A stretch of DNA of 48,928 nucleotides from Myxococcales bacterium. Its GTDB lineage: Bacteria > Myxococcota_A > UBA9160 > UBA4427. The stretch covers positions 1-48,928 of the forward strand of contig JAAZXM010000029.1 of the NCBI GenBank assembly GCA_014240165.1, in the 5' to 3' direction. The position numbers and the translations under genes were made by a program. The notes under the pieces are model-generated. The model searched no databases. It was not told the origin of the DNA and saw nothing but the letters and a program-made list of their open reading frames with translations. This document shows, in pieces, positions 1 to 9,045 of this stretch. Within the stretch, counting starts at the first letter, position 1. Each line of letters starts with the position of its first letter.

Positions 1-1
1 G

Positions 2-82
2 TTCGAGTATCGCTACAACGATCTCGGCGATTATGGCGCCTCGGACAGCGTGATTGCCACGCAGTTGCTCTACCAGTTCTGA
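2..82 (+). CDS. C-terminal end of a probable outer-membrane beta-barrel protein (partial)
   Basis: Only the last 26 codons are in the window; the gene begins to the left of it. The visible end, closing on ATQLLYQF and TGA, alternates polar and hydrophobic/aromatic residues and has a terminal phenylalanine. That is the usual form of the last strand of a Gram-negative outer-membrane barrel recognised by the BAM machinery. A perfect terminator hairpin follows 70 bases later. The family cannot be named from so little. The next gene is glnB, so a porin of a nitrogen-related locus is conceivable, but this is a guess. Confidence 0.55.
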   Translation, partial: FEYRYNDLGDYGASDSVIATQLLYQF

Positions 83-150
83 TCTGATCAAGAATGCGTA
101 GGGGCGGGGCGCAGGTCGCCCGGTTCCCAGCGCATGCGCCAAGCAATGCG

Positions 151-182
151 GGGGCGCGGCATCTCGATGCCGCGCCCCTTTT
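151..182 (+). terminator. Rho-independent terminator of the partial upstream gene
   Basis: A perfect 12-bp stem (GGGGCGCGGCAT at 151-162 with ATGCCGCGCCCC at 167-178) and a CTCG tetraloop are followed by four T. It isolates the upstream membrane-protein gene from the glnB leader. Confidence 0.85.
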
Positions 183-343
183 GCGTGGGGGCTCCGCGAG
201 CCCTCTGGAAGCTGGCCCGGGGGCAATCAGCCGTCCAGCCGGCCGGGAAGGCCGCCGCCGGGCCGCCCATAACCCGCTCCCACGCGCAATCCACTGGGGG
301 GCCGGCGCTCGGCCCGTCCGCTCATTGCCGCCGCGCGTTTGGG

Positions 344-363
344 CAGCGCCTGCCCAGGCGCTG
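344..363. promoter_or_regulatory. 20-bp perfect inverted repeat, candidate enhancer-binding-protein site
   Basis: CAGCGCCTG, 2 bases, CAGGCGCTG. The dyad centre lies about 132 bases upstream of the start site predicted from the sigma-54 promoter at 459-476. That is the usual distance for an NtrC-type upstream activating site. The sequence does not match the enteric NtrC consensus, so the binding protein is unknown. Confidence 0.5.
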
Positions 364-406
364 AGCAGGGTTTGTCCGCCCTGGCGGGCGAGATCCGTCT
401 GCGGGG

Positions 407-436
407 CCTCTCGGGCGTAATAGGGGCCCCGAGAGG
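407..436. promoter_or_regulatory. Second inverted repeat upstream of the glnB promoter
   Basis: CCTCTCGGG at 407-415 and CCCGAGAGG at 428-436 form 9-bp arms around a 12-base spacer, centred near -65 relative to the predicted start. A related GTCTCTCGG element recurs at about 437-445 and 561-569. It could be an operator or a second activator site. It has no T-run, so it is not a terminator. Confidence 0.4.
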
Positions 437-458
437 GTCTCTCGGCCGCTGGATGTGC

Positions 459-476
459 TTGGAACGGTTCCTGCAA
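459..476 (+). promoter_or_regulatory. Sigma-54 (-24/-12) promoter of glnB-glnII
   Basis: TGGAACGGTTCCTGCA matches the RpoN consensus TGGCACG-N4-TTGCA at nearly every position. The invariant GG (461-462) and GC (473-474) are exactly 10 bases apart. The predicted start is near 486, leaving a leader of about 190 bases before glnB. Sigma-54 control of PII and glutamine synthetase genes by an NtrC-type activator is established in many proteobacteria. Which activator acts here is not shown. Confidence 0.8.
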
Positions 477-593
477 TTATGCGGTCACGAGGGCGAGCCG
501 GGCTGAAATTGGCCGCCTGGATGGCTGGCCCACGCCCGGGAGAAAGTGATACCGTGCGTGGTCTCTCGGGCATCTCGCAGCCGCTGACGGTGA

Positions 594-1016
<423 letters not shown>

Positions 1017-1129
1017 CGCCCTTTTTCTGGTTGTCCCTGTTTGCAGCAGCATCCCGGCGCTGCGTTTGGCCGCCCCGAAGGCATTTCTCAATCAACAGGT
1101 AACTCTCACACCCCAGGAGCAAGAAGATC

Positions 1130-2140
1130 ATGAAGAGCAAGCTGGAGTACATCTGGCTCGACGGTTATAAGCCGACCCAGAGCCTGCGGAGCAAGACGCA
1201 GGTCCGTGAAAATTTTTCGGGCAAGCTGGAGGACGCACCCATGTGGTCGTTCGACGGCAGTTCCACCGAGCAGGCCGATGGCAGCGATTCCGATTGCCTG
1301 CTCAAGCCCGTGGCGATCTTTCCCGACCCGGGTCGCAAGAACTCATACCTCGTGATGACCGAGGTGCTGAACGCCGATGGCACGCCCCATGAATCCAACG
1401 GGCGCGCCACCATCGAGGATGACGACGACGATTTCTGGTTCGGCTTCGAGCAGGAGTATTTCCTCTGGGTGCCCGAGACGGATCGCCCGCCGGGATTCCC
1501 CAAGGACGGCTTTCCGCGACCCCAGGGCCCGTATTATTGCTCGGTGGGTGGCAGCAACGCCTACGGGCGCGAAATCGTCGAGGAGCATCTCGATACCTGC
1601 CTCGAGGCGGGCGTCGGTATCGAGGGCATCAACGCCGAGGTGGCCGCCGGTCAGTGGGAATTCCAGGTCTTCGCCAAGGGGGCCAAGCGCTCGGGTGACG
1701 AGACCTGGGTGGCCCGCTACCTGCTCGAGCGCACCGCCGAGGAATACGGCCTGGCCATTGATTGGCATCCGAAGCCCCTGGGCGACACCGATTGGAACGG
1801 CTCGGGCATGCACGCCAATTTCAGCAACGGCGTGATGCGCGAGGCGGGCAAGGAAGACAATTTCAACAAGATCTGTGAGCAGTTCGGCAAGAACATCGAG
1901 CGGCATATCTCGGTCTACGGCGCGGACAACGACAAGCGCCTCACCGGTGCGCACGAGACCCAGGCCATCGACCAGTTCAGCTACGGCATTTCGGATCGCG
2001 GCGCTTCGATCCGGATTCCGGTGGCCACCGTCGACGACGGCTGGAAGGGCCGGCTCGAGGATCGCCGTCCGGCATCCAACGCCGACCCCTATAAGGTCGC
2101 CGCCGCCATCGTGAAGACGACGAAGGAAGCGGGCGTCTAA
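1130..2140 (+). CDS. glnII: Glutamine synthetase type II (eukaryote-type)
   Basis: This enzyme makes glutamine from glutamate, ammonia and ATP. At 336 residues it is the length of the short GSII class found in eukaryotes, rhizobia, actinomycetes and some other bacteria, not the roughly 470-residue GSI. Typical GSII stretches are visible: MWSFDGSSTEQA near residue 38, FGFEQEYFLW near 104 (metal-binding glutamate), GINAEVAAGQWEFQ near 164, and a final RRPASNADPYKV. GSII enzymes are decameric and lack the adenylylation site of GSI, so control is more likely transcriptional or through PII. It is co-oriented with glnB and ends at two successive terminator hairpins. Whether a GSI exists elsewhere cannot be seen. 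Confidence 0.95.
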   Translation: MKSKLEYIWLDGYKPTQSLRSKTQVRENFSGKLEDAPMWSFDGSSTEQADGSDSDCLLKPVAIFPDPGRKNSYLVMTEVLNADGTPHESNGRATIEDDDDDFWFGFEQEYFLWVPETDRPPGFPKDGFPRPQGPYYCSVGGSNAYGREIVEEHLDTCLEAGVGIEGINAEVAAGQWEFQVFAKGAKRSGDETWVARYLLERTAEEYGLAIDWHPKPLGDTDWNGSGMHANFSNGVMREAGKEDNFNKICEQFGKNIERHISVYGADNDKRLTGAHETQAIDQFSYGISDRGASIRIPVATVDDGWKGRLEDRRPASNADPYKVAAAIVKTTKEAGV

Positions 2141-2155
2141 AGAAGAGCGAATAGC

Positions 2156-2182
2156 CCTCGGCCTTCGCCGGGTGCTTTTTTT
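2156..2182 (+). terminator. First terminator after glnII
   Basis: A short stem (CTCGGC with GCCGGG, one G-U pair, CTTC loop) is followed three bases later by seven T. It starts 15 bases after the glnII stop codon. Confidence 0.7.
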
Positions 2183-2192
2183 CGTATTGCCG

Positions 2193-2224
2193 ACGGGGCC
2201 TGGGGAAACCCAGGCCCCGTTTGC
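2193..2224 (+). terminator. Second terminator after glnII
   Basis: A perfect 12-bp stem, ACGGGGCCTGGG at 2193-2204 with CCCAGGCCCCGT at 2209-2220, encloses a GAAA loop and ends in a short T stretch. It separates glnII from the convergent dapB and may act in both directions. Confidence 0.8.
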
Positions 2225-2339
2225 TTTGCGGCATAGCCCGGGAGCGAAGCCGTCCCCCTGGCTTCAGCACACGCCCCGCTCTCGCAGGGCGGGCCGGGTG
2301 AGATTTTCCGGCGCGACCCGGCGGCGAGCCCCAGCGTCG

Positions 2340-3122
2340 CTAATCGAGCCCGTAGACGGTTTCGATGGGGTAGAGGCCCGGGGACTTGCCCACGAGCCAG
2401 GCCGCCGTGCGTGCGGCCCCCTGGGCGAAATGGTCCCGGGTGGACGAGCGGTGGGCGAGTTCTACGCGCTCGCCCGTGCCCACGAAATAGAGTGTGTGCT
2501 CACCGGGGTTGTCCCCGCCGCGGAGGGTCTGGATCCCGATCGCGCCGTCCGGGCGGGCGCCGGTTTCACCGGCCCGCTCCAGGACGAGATGGTCTTCGAG
2601 GTTTTTGCCCTGGCCCTCGGCCACGGCGCGGGCCAGCAGGAGCGCGGTGCCGCTGGGGGCGTCGCGCTTGGCGGCGTGGTGAATTTCGAAGAGTTCGGCA
2701 TCGAACCCGTCGCCCAGGCGCCGGGCGGCCTCCCGGGCCAGCCACGCGAGGACGTTCACCGAGACCGAGAAATTCGGGGCGTGGACCACTGGGGTGCGCT
2801 CGGCCAGCGCGGCGATCTCCTGGCGCTGCTCTTCCGAGCAGCCCGTGGTGCCGGTCACAAAGGCGACCCCGGCATCGGCTGCGGCGCGCAGCAACTCGAG
2901 GGTGGCCCCGGGTACGGTGAAATCGATCACCACGTCGGCGCTCTCGAGGGCCGCTTTGGCTTCGCTCACCACTTCGACCCCGGGTGCAAGGGTTTCGCCC
3001 AGCCGGGGGTGGCCCGGGGCCTCGAGGGCGGCTCCCAATTCGAGCCCCTCCTGGACGCCCACCCAATGCCGAACCCGCTCGCCCATGCGCCCGCAGGCGC
3101 CGGTCACCAGCACGCGGCTCAT
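2340..3122 (-). CDS. dapB: 4-hydroxy-tetrahydrodipicolinate reductase
   Basis: This enzyme reduces hydroxy-tetrahydrodipicolinate with NAD(P)H to tetrahydrodipicolinate in the diaminopimelate/lysine pathway. The 260-residue length is typical. The N-terminal Rossmann motif GACGRMG is at residues 8-14. The catalytic and substrate block HHAAKRDAPSGTA is at 148-160, with the expected His pair, Lys152 and DAPSGTA. The ATG overlaps the dapA stop by 4 bases (ATGA), so the two are translationally coupled. It is the last gene of the minus-strand argH-dapF-dapA-dapB operon; no dapL or lysA follows before the convergent glnII. Confidence 0.96.
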   Translation of the reverse strand: MSRVLVTGACGRMGERVRHWVGVQEGLELGAALEAPGHPRLGETLAPGVEVVSEAKAALESADVVIDFTVPGATLELLRAAADAGVAFVTGTTGCSEEQRQEIAALAERTPVVHAPNFSVSVNVLAWLAREAARRLGDGFDAELFEIHHAAKRDAPSGTALLLARAVAEGQGKNLEDHLVLERAGETGARPDGAIGIQTLRGGDNPGEHTLYFVGTGERVELAHRSSTRDHFAQGAARTAAWLVGKSPGLYPIETVYGLD

Positions 3123-3994
3123 CGCAGAACCCCGGTTTCCTTGAGGACGAGTTGCAGGCGCTCGCGATTGGCCTCGGTGAGGGGCGTCAGGGGCAGGCGA
3201 ATTTCACCGTCCACCAGGCCCATCAGGGCGAGGGCGGCCTTCACCGGGATCGGGTTCGTTTCGCAAAAGAGCACATCGAAGATGGGCATGAGTTGTTGGT
3301 GGATCTCCAGCGCCCGGGCCGCGTCGCCCTCTTGCCAGGCCGCCATCAGCCCCGCCACGGATTCCGGCACCACGTTGGAAGTGGTGGAGATGCAACCGTC
3401 TCCCCCCACGGCAAGCAGGGGCAGAAGCAGGCCGTCGTCTCCCGAGAGCACGCGAAAATCATCCGGGCAGCGGGCGATCACGTGGGCGATCTGGTCGATA
3501 TCACCGCAGGCTTCCTTGACCCCCACCACGTGCTCGAGTTCGGCCAGGCGGGCCAGGGTTTCGGGCGCGATATTCGACGCCGTGCGTCCCGGGATGTTGT
3601 AGACGACCAGGGGGAAAGCCGTTTCGCGAGCGACTTCCGCATAGTGACGGTAGATGCCCTCCTGGGTGGGCTTGTTGTAGTAGGGGGAGAGCAGCAGCGC
3701 GCCGTCGGCCCCCGCGTCCCGGGCATGCCCGGTCAATTCGATGGCCTCCTGGGTGGAGTTGGAACCCGTGCCCGCCACCACGCTGATGCGTCCAGCGGCG
3801 GCTTCCACCACGACTTCGACCACGTGCCGATGCTCGGCATGGGAAAGCGTGGCCGACTCGCCGGTGGATCCGCAGGGCACGACGCCTGCGATTCCCGCGG
3901 CCATCTGGCGCTCCACCAGCCTGGCCAGGGCCTCATCATCGACGGCGCCGTCCCGAAAGGGCGTCACCAGGGCCGTGAGGATTCCTTCAAACAT
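3119..3994 (-). CDS. dapA: 4-hydroxy-tetrahydrodipicolinate synthase
   Basis: This enzyme condenses pyruvate with aspartate semialdehyde, the committed step to diaminopimelate and lysine. The 291-residue TIM-barrel protein has the family landmarks: GSTGE at 42-46, the catalytic tyrosine Tyr132 in VVYNIPGRT, and the Schiff-base lysine Lys160 in VGVKEACGD. It overlaps the end of dapF by 8 bases and the start of dapB by 4, showing a tight operon. Diaminopimelate is also needed for peptidoglycan, so the enzyme feeds both protein and wall synthesis. Confidence 0.96.
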   Translation of the reverse strand: MFEGILTALVTPFRDGAVDDEALARLVERQMAAGIAGVVPCGSTGESATLSHAEHRHVVEVVVEAAAGRISVVAGTGSNSTQEAIELTGHARDAGADGALLLSPYYNKPTQEGIYRHYAEVARETAFPLVVYNIPGRTASNIAPETLARLAELEHVVGVKEACGDIDQIAHVIARCPDDFRVLSGDDGLLLPLLAVGGDGCISTTSNVVPESVAGLMAAWQEGDAARALEIHQQLMPIFDVLFCETNPIPVKAALALMGLVDGEIRLPLTPLTEANRERLQLVLKETGVLR

Positions 3995-4892
3995 CCCGGA
4001 CCTCCAATTCCTCGTCGCCGCACAATTCGATTCGGCCCTCGAAGACCTCCGCGGCCGGGCCCGTCATGAAGACATGGCTGCCCGTTCCCGCCCATTCGAT
4101 CTCGAGGTCTCCGCCCCGCAATTCGATGCGCAGGGGGGAGCGGGCGACTCCGCGCAAGATCGCGCTCACCGCCACCGCGCAGGCTCCGCTGCCGCAAGCC
4201 AGGGTCTCCCCCGTGCCCCGTTCCCAGGTCCGTTGCCGGATATGGTTCGGCGAGACCACGGTGATGAATTCGACGTTGACGCGGTTCGGAAATGCCGGAT
4301 GGTTTTCGATGAAGGACCCGAGGGCCTCGACCGGCGCGTCATCGACATTGTCCACCTCGAGTACGGCATGGGGGTTGCCCATGGAGATCGACGAAAGCCG
4401 CACCCGGTCGCTGCCATCCGGGGAGAGTTCCGCGGGAACCTCGAGCACCGCGTCGAGCACCGGGCCCTCTCCCTCGCCGAGTGTGGTGGGGATCTTCGCC
4501 GGAGCCAGCACGGGGTGCGCCATGTCGACGCGCACCTGGTCCTGACCCGCCCAGGCGGGCCGAACGATGCCCGAAAGGGTCTCGACGCCGATCTCATCCG
4601 CGTCGCAATGGCCGTGATCGCGGACGTACTTGAAGAAGGCGCGGATCCCGTTGGCGCACATCTCCACCTGGGAGCCGTCGGGGTTGAAAATCTCCATGCG
4701 AAAATCCGCCGCGCTGCTCTGGCGCACCACCAGCATCTGGTCGAAACCCACCCCGAGATGGCGATCACCCGTCCGCACCGCGAAAGCGGCGAGGTCGCGG
4801 GGCAGGGCGTCGCGGATGCCATCGAGGACGACATAGTCGTTGCCCGCGCCGTGCATCTTTGTGAAGGGGATGAAAGCGGCTTGCTCGCTCAT
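3987..4892 (-). CDS. dapF: Diaminopimelate epimerase
   Basis: This enzyme interconverts LL- and meso-diaminopimelate. The reading frame stays open upstream to 5003, but the chosen ATG at 4892 gives MSEQAAFIPFTKMHGAGNDY, which aligns with the normal family start. The longer version would add 37 low-complexity residues. The resulting 301-residue protein has both catalytic cysteines: Cys79 in EMCANGIRAF and Cys233 in LACGSGACA. It lies 70 bases after argH and overlaps dapA by 8 bases. In related clusters lysA often sits between argH and dapF; it is absent here. Confidence 0.95.
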   Translation of the reverse strand: MSEQAAFIPFTKMHGAGNDYVVLDGIRDALPRDLAAFAVRTGDRHLGVGFDQMLVVRQSSAADFRMEIFNPDGSQVEMCANGIRAFFKYVRDHGHCDADEIGVETLSGIVRPAWAGQDQVRVDMAHPVLAPAKIPTTLGEGEGPVLDAVLEVPAELSPDGSDRVRLSSISMGNPHAVLEVDNVDDAPVEALGSFIENHPAFPNRVNVEFITVVSPNHIRQRTWERGTGETLACGSGACAVAVSAILRGVARSPLRIELRGGDLEIEWAGTGSHVFMTGPAAEVFEGRIELCGDEELEVRDV

Positions 4893-4962
4893 GGCTGTGC
4901 TCGGAAGAGGGGAGCCCGACGGAGCGCTCCGGGGGGCAGCGGACGGTAGCGTTCCTCGCCCA

Positions 4963-6405
4963 TCAAGGCCCGGATTCCCCTTCGAGCCGCTCGCGGATCC
5001 CATCGATCTCGGTTCGGGCCGCTTCCACTGCGGCTTCGACCCGCACGCGTGCGGTGGCCCCGGGCAGATCGCGCCGGGCGAAGCTTTGCTCGGCGTCGAG
5101 GAGCGTGTCCGCGCCCGCGTTGAAAGCGGGGTGAAATTGCTGAAGGGTTTTTTGGGAGAGCCCGGCGAGGTCTTCGCCGCTCTCGACGCAGTGGGCGACG
5201 ATCCGCCCCACCGCCTCGTGGGCTTCGCGAAAGGGCACGCCCCCCAGCACGAGGGCTTCGGCGAGATCCGTGGCCAGCAGCATGGGATCGCTGGCGGCGG
5301 CCGCCATGCGGTCGACGTTGACCCGAAGCGTGGCGACGCTGCCCGCCATCACCTGGAGGCAGTCGCGCAAAGTGGCGACGGAGTCGAAGAGCGGTTCTTT
5401 GTCCTCTTGCATATCCCGGTTGTAGCTGAGGGGCAGCCCCTTCACGGTGGTGAGCAGGGAGACGAGATTCCCCACCGCCCGGCCGCTTTTGCCGCGCACG
5501 AGTTCGGGCACATCCGGGTTCTTCTTTTGGGGCATCAGGCTCGAGCCCGTCGAGTAGGCGTCGGCGAGTTCGATGAAGCCGAACTCGCTGCTCGACCAGA
5601 TCACGAGCTCCTCGGCCATGCGCGAGAGGCCCACCATGCAGATCGCTGCGTCGGCCATCACCTCGAGGGCGACGTCGCGAGCCGAGACCGTGTCGAGGCT
5701 GTTGCGCGTGGGGCCATCGAAGCCCAGGGCGCTCGCCGTATCGTTCCGGTCGAGGTTCAGGGTGGAGCCCGCCAAGGCGCCGGCGCCCAGGGGACATTCG
5801 CGCAGTCGCTCCGCGGCATCGGCGAAGCGCCCGGCATCCCTTCCGAGATGTTCGAAGAAAGCCAGCCAATGGTGGGCCAGGCGAACGGGTTGGGCTCGCT
5901 GCAGGTGGGTATAGCCCGGCAGCACGGTGTCGATGTGTTCGGCGGCCCGCTCGACGAGCACGGCGCGCAATTCGAGGATGCCGCGCTGGGCGGCAATGCA
6001 GGCGTCCTGAAGGTAGAGGGCCAGGTCAGTGGCCACCTGGTCGTTCCGTGAGCGACCGGTATGGAGTCGGCCGGCCACGGGCCCCACGGCCTCGGTGAGC
6101 CGGGCCTCGATGTTCATGTGGATATCTTCCAGGGCGGGGTCGAAGGGGAACTCGCCCGTTTCGATTTCGACGGCGATCTTCTCCAGCCCCGCCACCAGGG
6201 CATCCGCATCCCCATCGGGGATCAGGCCCGAGCGGCCCAGCATGCGGGCATGGGCGATGGACCCCCGGATGTCATAGCGGGCCAGGGCCTGGTCGAAGTG
6301 GATGGAGGCGCTGAAGCGCTCCACTGTGGGATCGGTGGCTTCCGTGAAGCGTCCCCCCCACAGTTTCGTCGTTCCGTTCTGGCCCGGATTGGATTTTTTA
6401 GCCAT
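4963..6405 (-). CDS. argH: Argininosuccinate lyase
   Basis: This enzyme splits argininosuccinate into arginine and fumarate, the last step of arginine synthesis. The frame runs open far upstream (to 7779), but that extension is antisense to the PBP gene and not family-like. The ATG at 6405, with GAGGA about 8 bases before it, gives MAKKSNPGQNGTTKLWGGRF and a 480-residue protein of normal size. The fumarase/aspartase-superfamily signature GSSLMPQKKNPD is at 287-298, the HTGRSRNDQVATD block near 115, and the catalytic-loop histidine at 167 (YTHLQRAQP). It is the first gene of the argH-dapF-dapA-dapB operon and is divergent from the PBP gene. Confidence 0.96.
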   Translation of the reverse strand: MAKKSNPGQNGTTKLWGGRFTEATDPTVERFSASIHFDQALARYDIRGSIAHARMLGRSGLIPDGDADALVAGLEKIAVEIETGEFPFDPALEDIHMNIEARLTEAVGPVAGRLHTGRSRNDQVATDLALYLQDACIAAQRGILELRAVLVERAAEHIDTVLPGYTHLQRAQPVRLAHHWLAFFEHLGRDAGRFADAAERLRECPLGAGALAGSTLNLDRNDTASALGFDGPTRNSLDTVSARDVALEVMADAAICMVGLSRMAEELVIWSSSEFGFIELADAYSTGSSLMPQKKNPDVPELVRGKSGRAVGNLVSLLTTVKGLPLSYNRDMQEDKEPLFDSVATLRDCLQVMAGSVATLRVNVDRMAAAASDPMLLATDLAEALVLGGVPFREAHEAVGRIVAHCVESGEDLAGLSQKTLQQFHPAFNAGADTLLDAEQSFARRDLPGATARVRVEAAVEAARTEIDGIRERLEGESGP

Positions 6406-6588
6406 GTGTTCTGTCCTCGTTCCCGGTAACTTGGCCGTTCTGTAGGGAAACGACAAGCGGCAACGCGCCCGGGAGCTCTCGGGGCTAACCTGGGCGCGGG
6501 CCCACGAACGAAATCCGCGCTTCAGGGGTCGAAGGGCCGTTCCGTTTGATGTCGCGGGTGGCGGCATCGGGGTGTCCGGGGGGAAGCA

Positions 6589-9018
6589 GTGGCCAGCCGT
6601 AAACCAGCGCCCGGCAAAGGGCGGGTTTCCAAGGGGTCGCCCAAATCGGGGCGCACGCGCAAGCGTGCCTCCCAGGGGGGCGGAGGCTGGCTCCTCCGCG
6701 GGCTCGGCGCCGCGGGCATCGCCATCGGCTTCGCGTTCGGGCTGGGGCTCGCTCAGTGGGTGTTGGAGATCGACCGGGTGGTGGTGGAGCGCTTCGAGGG
6801 CCGCCGCTTCAGCGTGCCCTCTCGTGTCTATTCCGCCCCGCTCATCGTCTACCCCGGGACGGATTGGCAGCGGGTGGATCTGTCGGGATGGCTGCTGCGA
6901 CTCGGCTACCGGCAACAGCCCGAGGGAGGGCAACTCCTGCCGGGCCGCTACGAATGGCTTCCAGGCCGGCTGAGGGTCCATCTCAGGGCCTTTGATCACC
7001 CGCTTCGACCCGAGCTCGCGCGGGAACTCGAATTTCGCCTGGCCGGGGGGCTTATCGACAAGATCGAGGATGCCCGCACCGGAGCCACGGTGGACGTGGT
7101 GGTGCTCGAACCCGAGCCGGTGAGCGCCTTTTTGGGGGAGGACCGCGAGCAGAGGGATCTGATCAAGATCGAGTCGGTCCCCAATCACCTGATCGGGGCG
7201 ATCTTCGCCGTGGAGGACAAGCGTTTCGAGCAGCACCACGGCATCGACCTGCAACGGGTGGTGGGGGCCCTCATGGCCAACCTCAAGGCGGGCCGGGTCG
7301 CCCAGGGGGCCAGCACCCTGACCCAGCAGCTCGTCAAGAACTTCTTCCTGACCCCTGAGCGAACCCTGAGCCGGAAACTCCGCGAAGCCGCGATGGCGCT
7401 CATCGTCGAGGCTCGGTACACGAAGCGCGAGATTCTCCAGGCCTATCTCAACGAGATCTACCTGGGCCAGCGCGGTTCGACCCAGGTGCACGGCGTGGGA
7501 GAGGGCGCCCGGCTTTATTTCGGCAAGAGTGTGTCGAATCTCACCGTGGCCGAGTCCGCGCTGATTGCCGCGATCATTCAGAGCCCCAACCGGATCTCCC
7601 CCCACCGGCGCCCCGAGCTTGCCCAGGCCCGGCGCAACCTGGTGATCGACCTGATGTTCGAGCAGAACCGCATCAGCCCCCGTCATCATCAGGCGGCCTT
7701 GGATGAGCCGATCCGCCTGGCGGCCATCAGTCGGGAGAGCGGCCAGTCGCGTTATTTTCTCGACGCACTGAGTCAACAATTGCCCGACGTCTACGATACG
7801 GACGTCTTACGCACCGAGGGTTTGCGCATCTACTCGACCCTCGACCCCCGTATCCAGCGCTCCGCCGCCCGGGCGCTCAGAAGCGGGCTCGAACGGATCG
7901 AGGCCCAATTGCCCGAGCCCGCGGATCCGGCCGCACCGCTTCAGGGTTGCCTGCTCGCCATGCGGCCCCAAACCGGCGAGGTGCTGGCCCTGGTGGGCGG
8001 CCGGGACTACGGGGCGTCGCAATGGAATCGCTGCGTTCACGCGCGTCGGCAAGTGGGGAGCGTCTTCAAGCCCTTTGTCTACGTGGCCGCGCTGGAACCC
8101 GGCAGCGGTCCCCAGGTGACCCTGGCGGATTTTCTCGACGACGCGCCCCTCGAGTTGGAGACGCCTTCCAGCCCGGAGCCTTGGCGGCCGGAGAATTACG
8201 ACCACGAATTTCGCGGACCCGTCTCGGTTCGCGAGGCGCTGGAGCGCTCGTTGAATGTGCCCGCGGTGCGCCTGGGCCAGCGCGTCGGCATCGCGCGGGT
8301 CGCGTCTATCGCCCAGGCCCTGGGCGTGAGCAGCCCGCTGCCCCTGGTGCCGAGCTTGGCACTGGGCACCGCCGAGGTGGCGCCCATCGAGATCGCCCGG
8401 GCCTATGCGACCCTGGCCAATGGGGGCCGTCGCCCCACCCCCCGGATGTTCGTGGACGTGGTGGAGCCCGGTGGTCTCGCCACGGAGAATCGCCCGCTCC
8501 AGGGATCGGTCCCCGTTTTGGACCCTGGGGCCGCCTACCTCGCTGTCTCCCTGCTCGAGGGGGTCGTTGATCGGGGCACTGCGGTTCGCGTTCGCGCCGA
8601 GGGGATGCGCGGTCCCATCGCGGGCAAGACGGGGACAACGGATGATGAATTCGATCTTTGGTTCGTTGGTTTTACTCCGGAATTGGTCGCGGTGGTTTGG
8701 GTGGGCTTCGATGACCCCGCCCCGGTGGGATTGCCCAGCAGTCGCGGAGCCTTGCCGATTTGGACGGATTTCATGCGCGAGGTTGTGGGCGTCCGGGTGC
8801 GCGGCCAATTCCTGCGTCCTTCCGGGGTCGAGCCTCTCGAAATTGACCCTGAAACGGGTGCGTTGGCCTTGGCGGGGTGTCCACGCCGCAGTGAGGAAGT
8901 CTTCTTGCGCGGAACGGGGCCCGAGCAGACCTGTCCGGCGGAAGCCGTGGCGGGTCAAGAAGAAAAGCCAGGTTTTTTCCGTCGCACTTTTGGCCGCTTG
9001 CTCGGCCGCCGTCCCTGA
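6589..9018 (+). CDS. mrcB: Bifunctional penicillin-binding protein, PBP1B-like
   Basis: This inner-membrane enzyme polymerises lipid II and cross-links peptides in the periplasm. It starts at GTG with GGGGGGAAG before it and has 809 residues. In order it has a basic cytoplasmic tail, a membrane anchor (about 34-57), a stretch at about 70-160 resembling the PBP1B UB2H docking domain (VPSRVYSAPL), and a GT51 glycosyltransferase with catalytic Glu209 in EDKRFEQHHG and the GASTLTQQLVKN motif. The transpeptidase follows, with nucleophile Ser491 and Lys494 in GSVFKP, SLN at 554-556 and Lys680 in KTGTT. All catalytic motifs are intact. The UB2H-like region and the downstream TPR lipoprotein point to PBP1B rather than PBP1A. 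Confidence 0.93.
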   Translation: MASRKPAPGKGRVSKGSPKSGRTRKRASQGGGGWLLRGLGAAGIAIGFAFGLGLAQWVLEIDRVVVERFEGRRFSVPSRVYSAPLIVYPGTDWQRVDLSGWLLRLGYRQQPEGGQLLPGRYEWLPGRLRVHLRAFDHPLRPELARELEFRLAGGLIDKIEDARTGATVDVVVLEPEPVSAFLGEDREQRDLIKIESVPNHLIGAIFAVEDKRFEQHHGIDLQRVVGALMANLKAGRVAQGASTLTQQLVKNFFLTPERTLSRKLREAAMALIVEARYTKREILQAYLNEIYLGQRGSTQVHGVGEGARLYFGKSVSNLTVAESALIAAIIQSPNRISPHRRPELAQARRNLVIDLMFEQNRISPRHHQAALDEPIRLAAISRESGQSRYFLDALSQQLPDVYDTDVLRTEGLRIYSTLDPRIQRSAARALRSGLERIEAQLPEPADPAAPLQGCLLAMRPQTGEVLALVGGRDYGASQWNRCVHARRQVGSVFKPFVYVAALEPGSGPQVTLADFLDDAPLELETPSSPEPWRPENYDHEFRGPVSVREALERSLNVPAVRLGQRVGIARVASIAQALGVSSPLPLVPSLALGTAEVAPIEIARAYATLANGGRRPTPRMFVDVVEPGGLATENRPLQGSVPVLDPGAAYLAVSLLEGVVDRGTAVRVRAEGMRGPIAGKTGTTDDEFDLWFVGFTPELVAVVWVGFDDPAPVGLPSSRGALPIWTDFMREVVGVRVRGQFLRPSGVEPLEIDPETGALALAGCPRRSEEVFLRGTGPEQTCPAEAVAGQEEKPGFFRRTFGRLLGRRP

Positions 9019-9045
9019 GCTCAGGGCCGAATCCCGGAGGATCGC

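Noticed and set aside
2172..4069. Plus-strand open frames over dapB and dapA
   Set aside because: Antisense shadows of well-supported dap genes.
6406..7779. Very long in-frame upstream extension of argH
   Set aside because: It is antisense to the PBP1B-like gene, has no family similarity, and argH has a normal ATG with a good ribosome-binding site at 6405.
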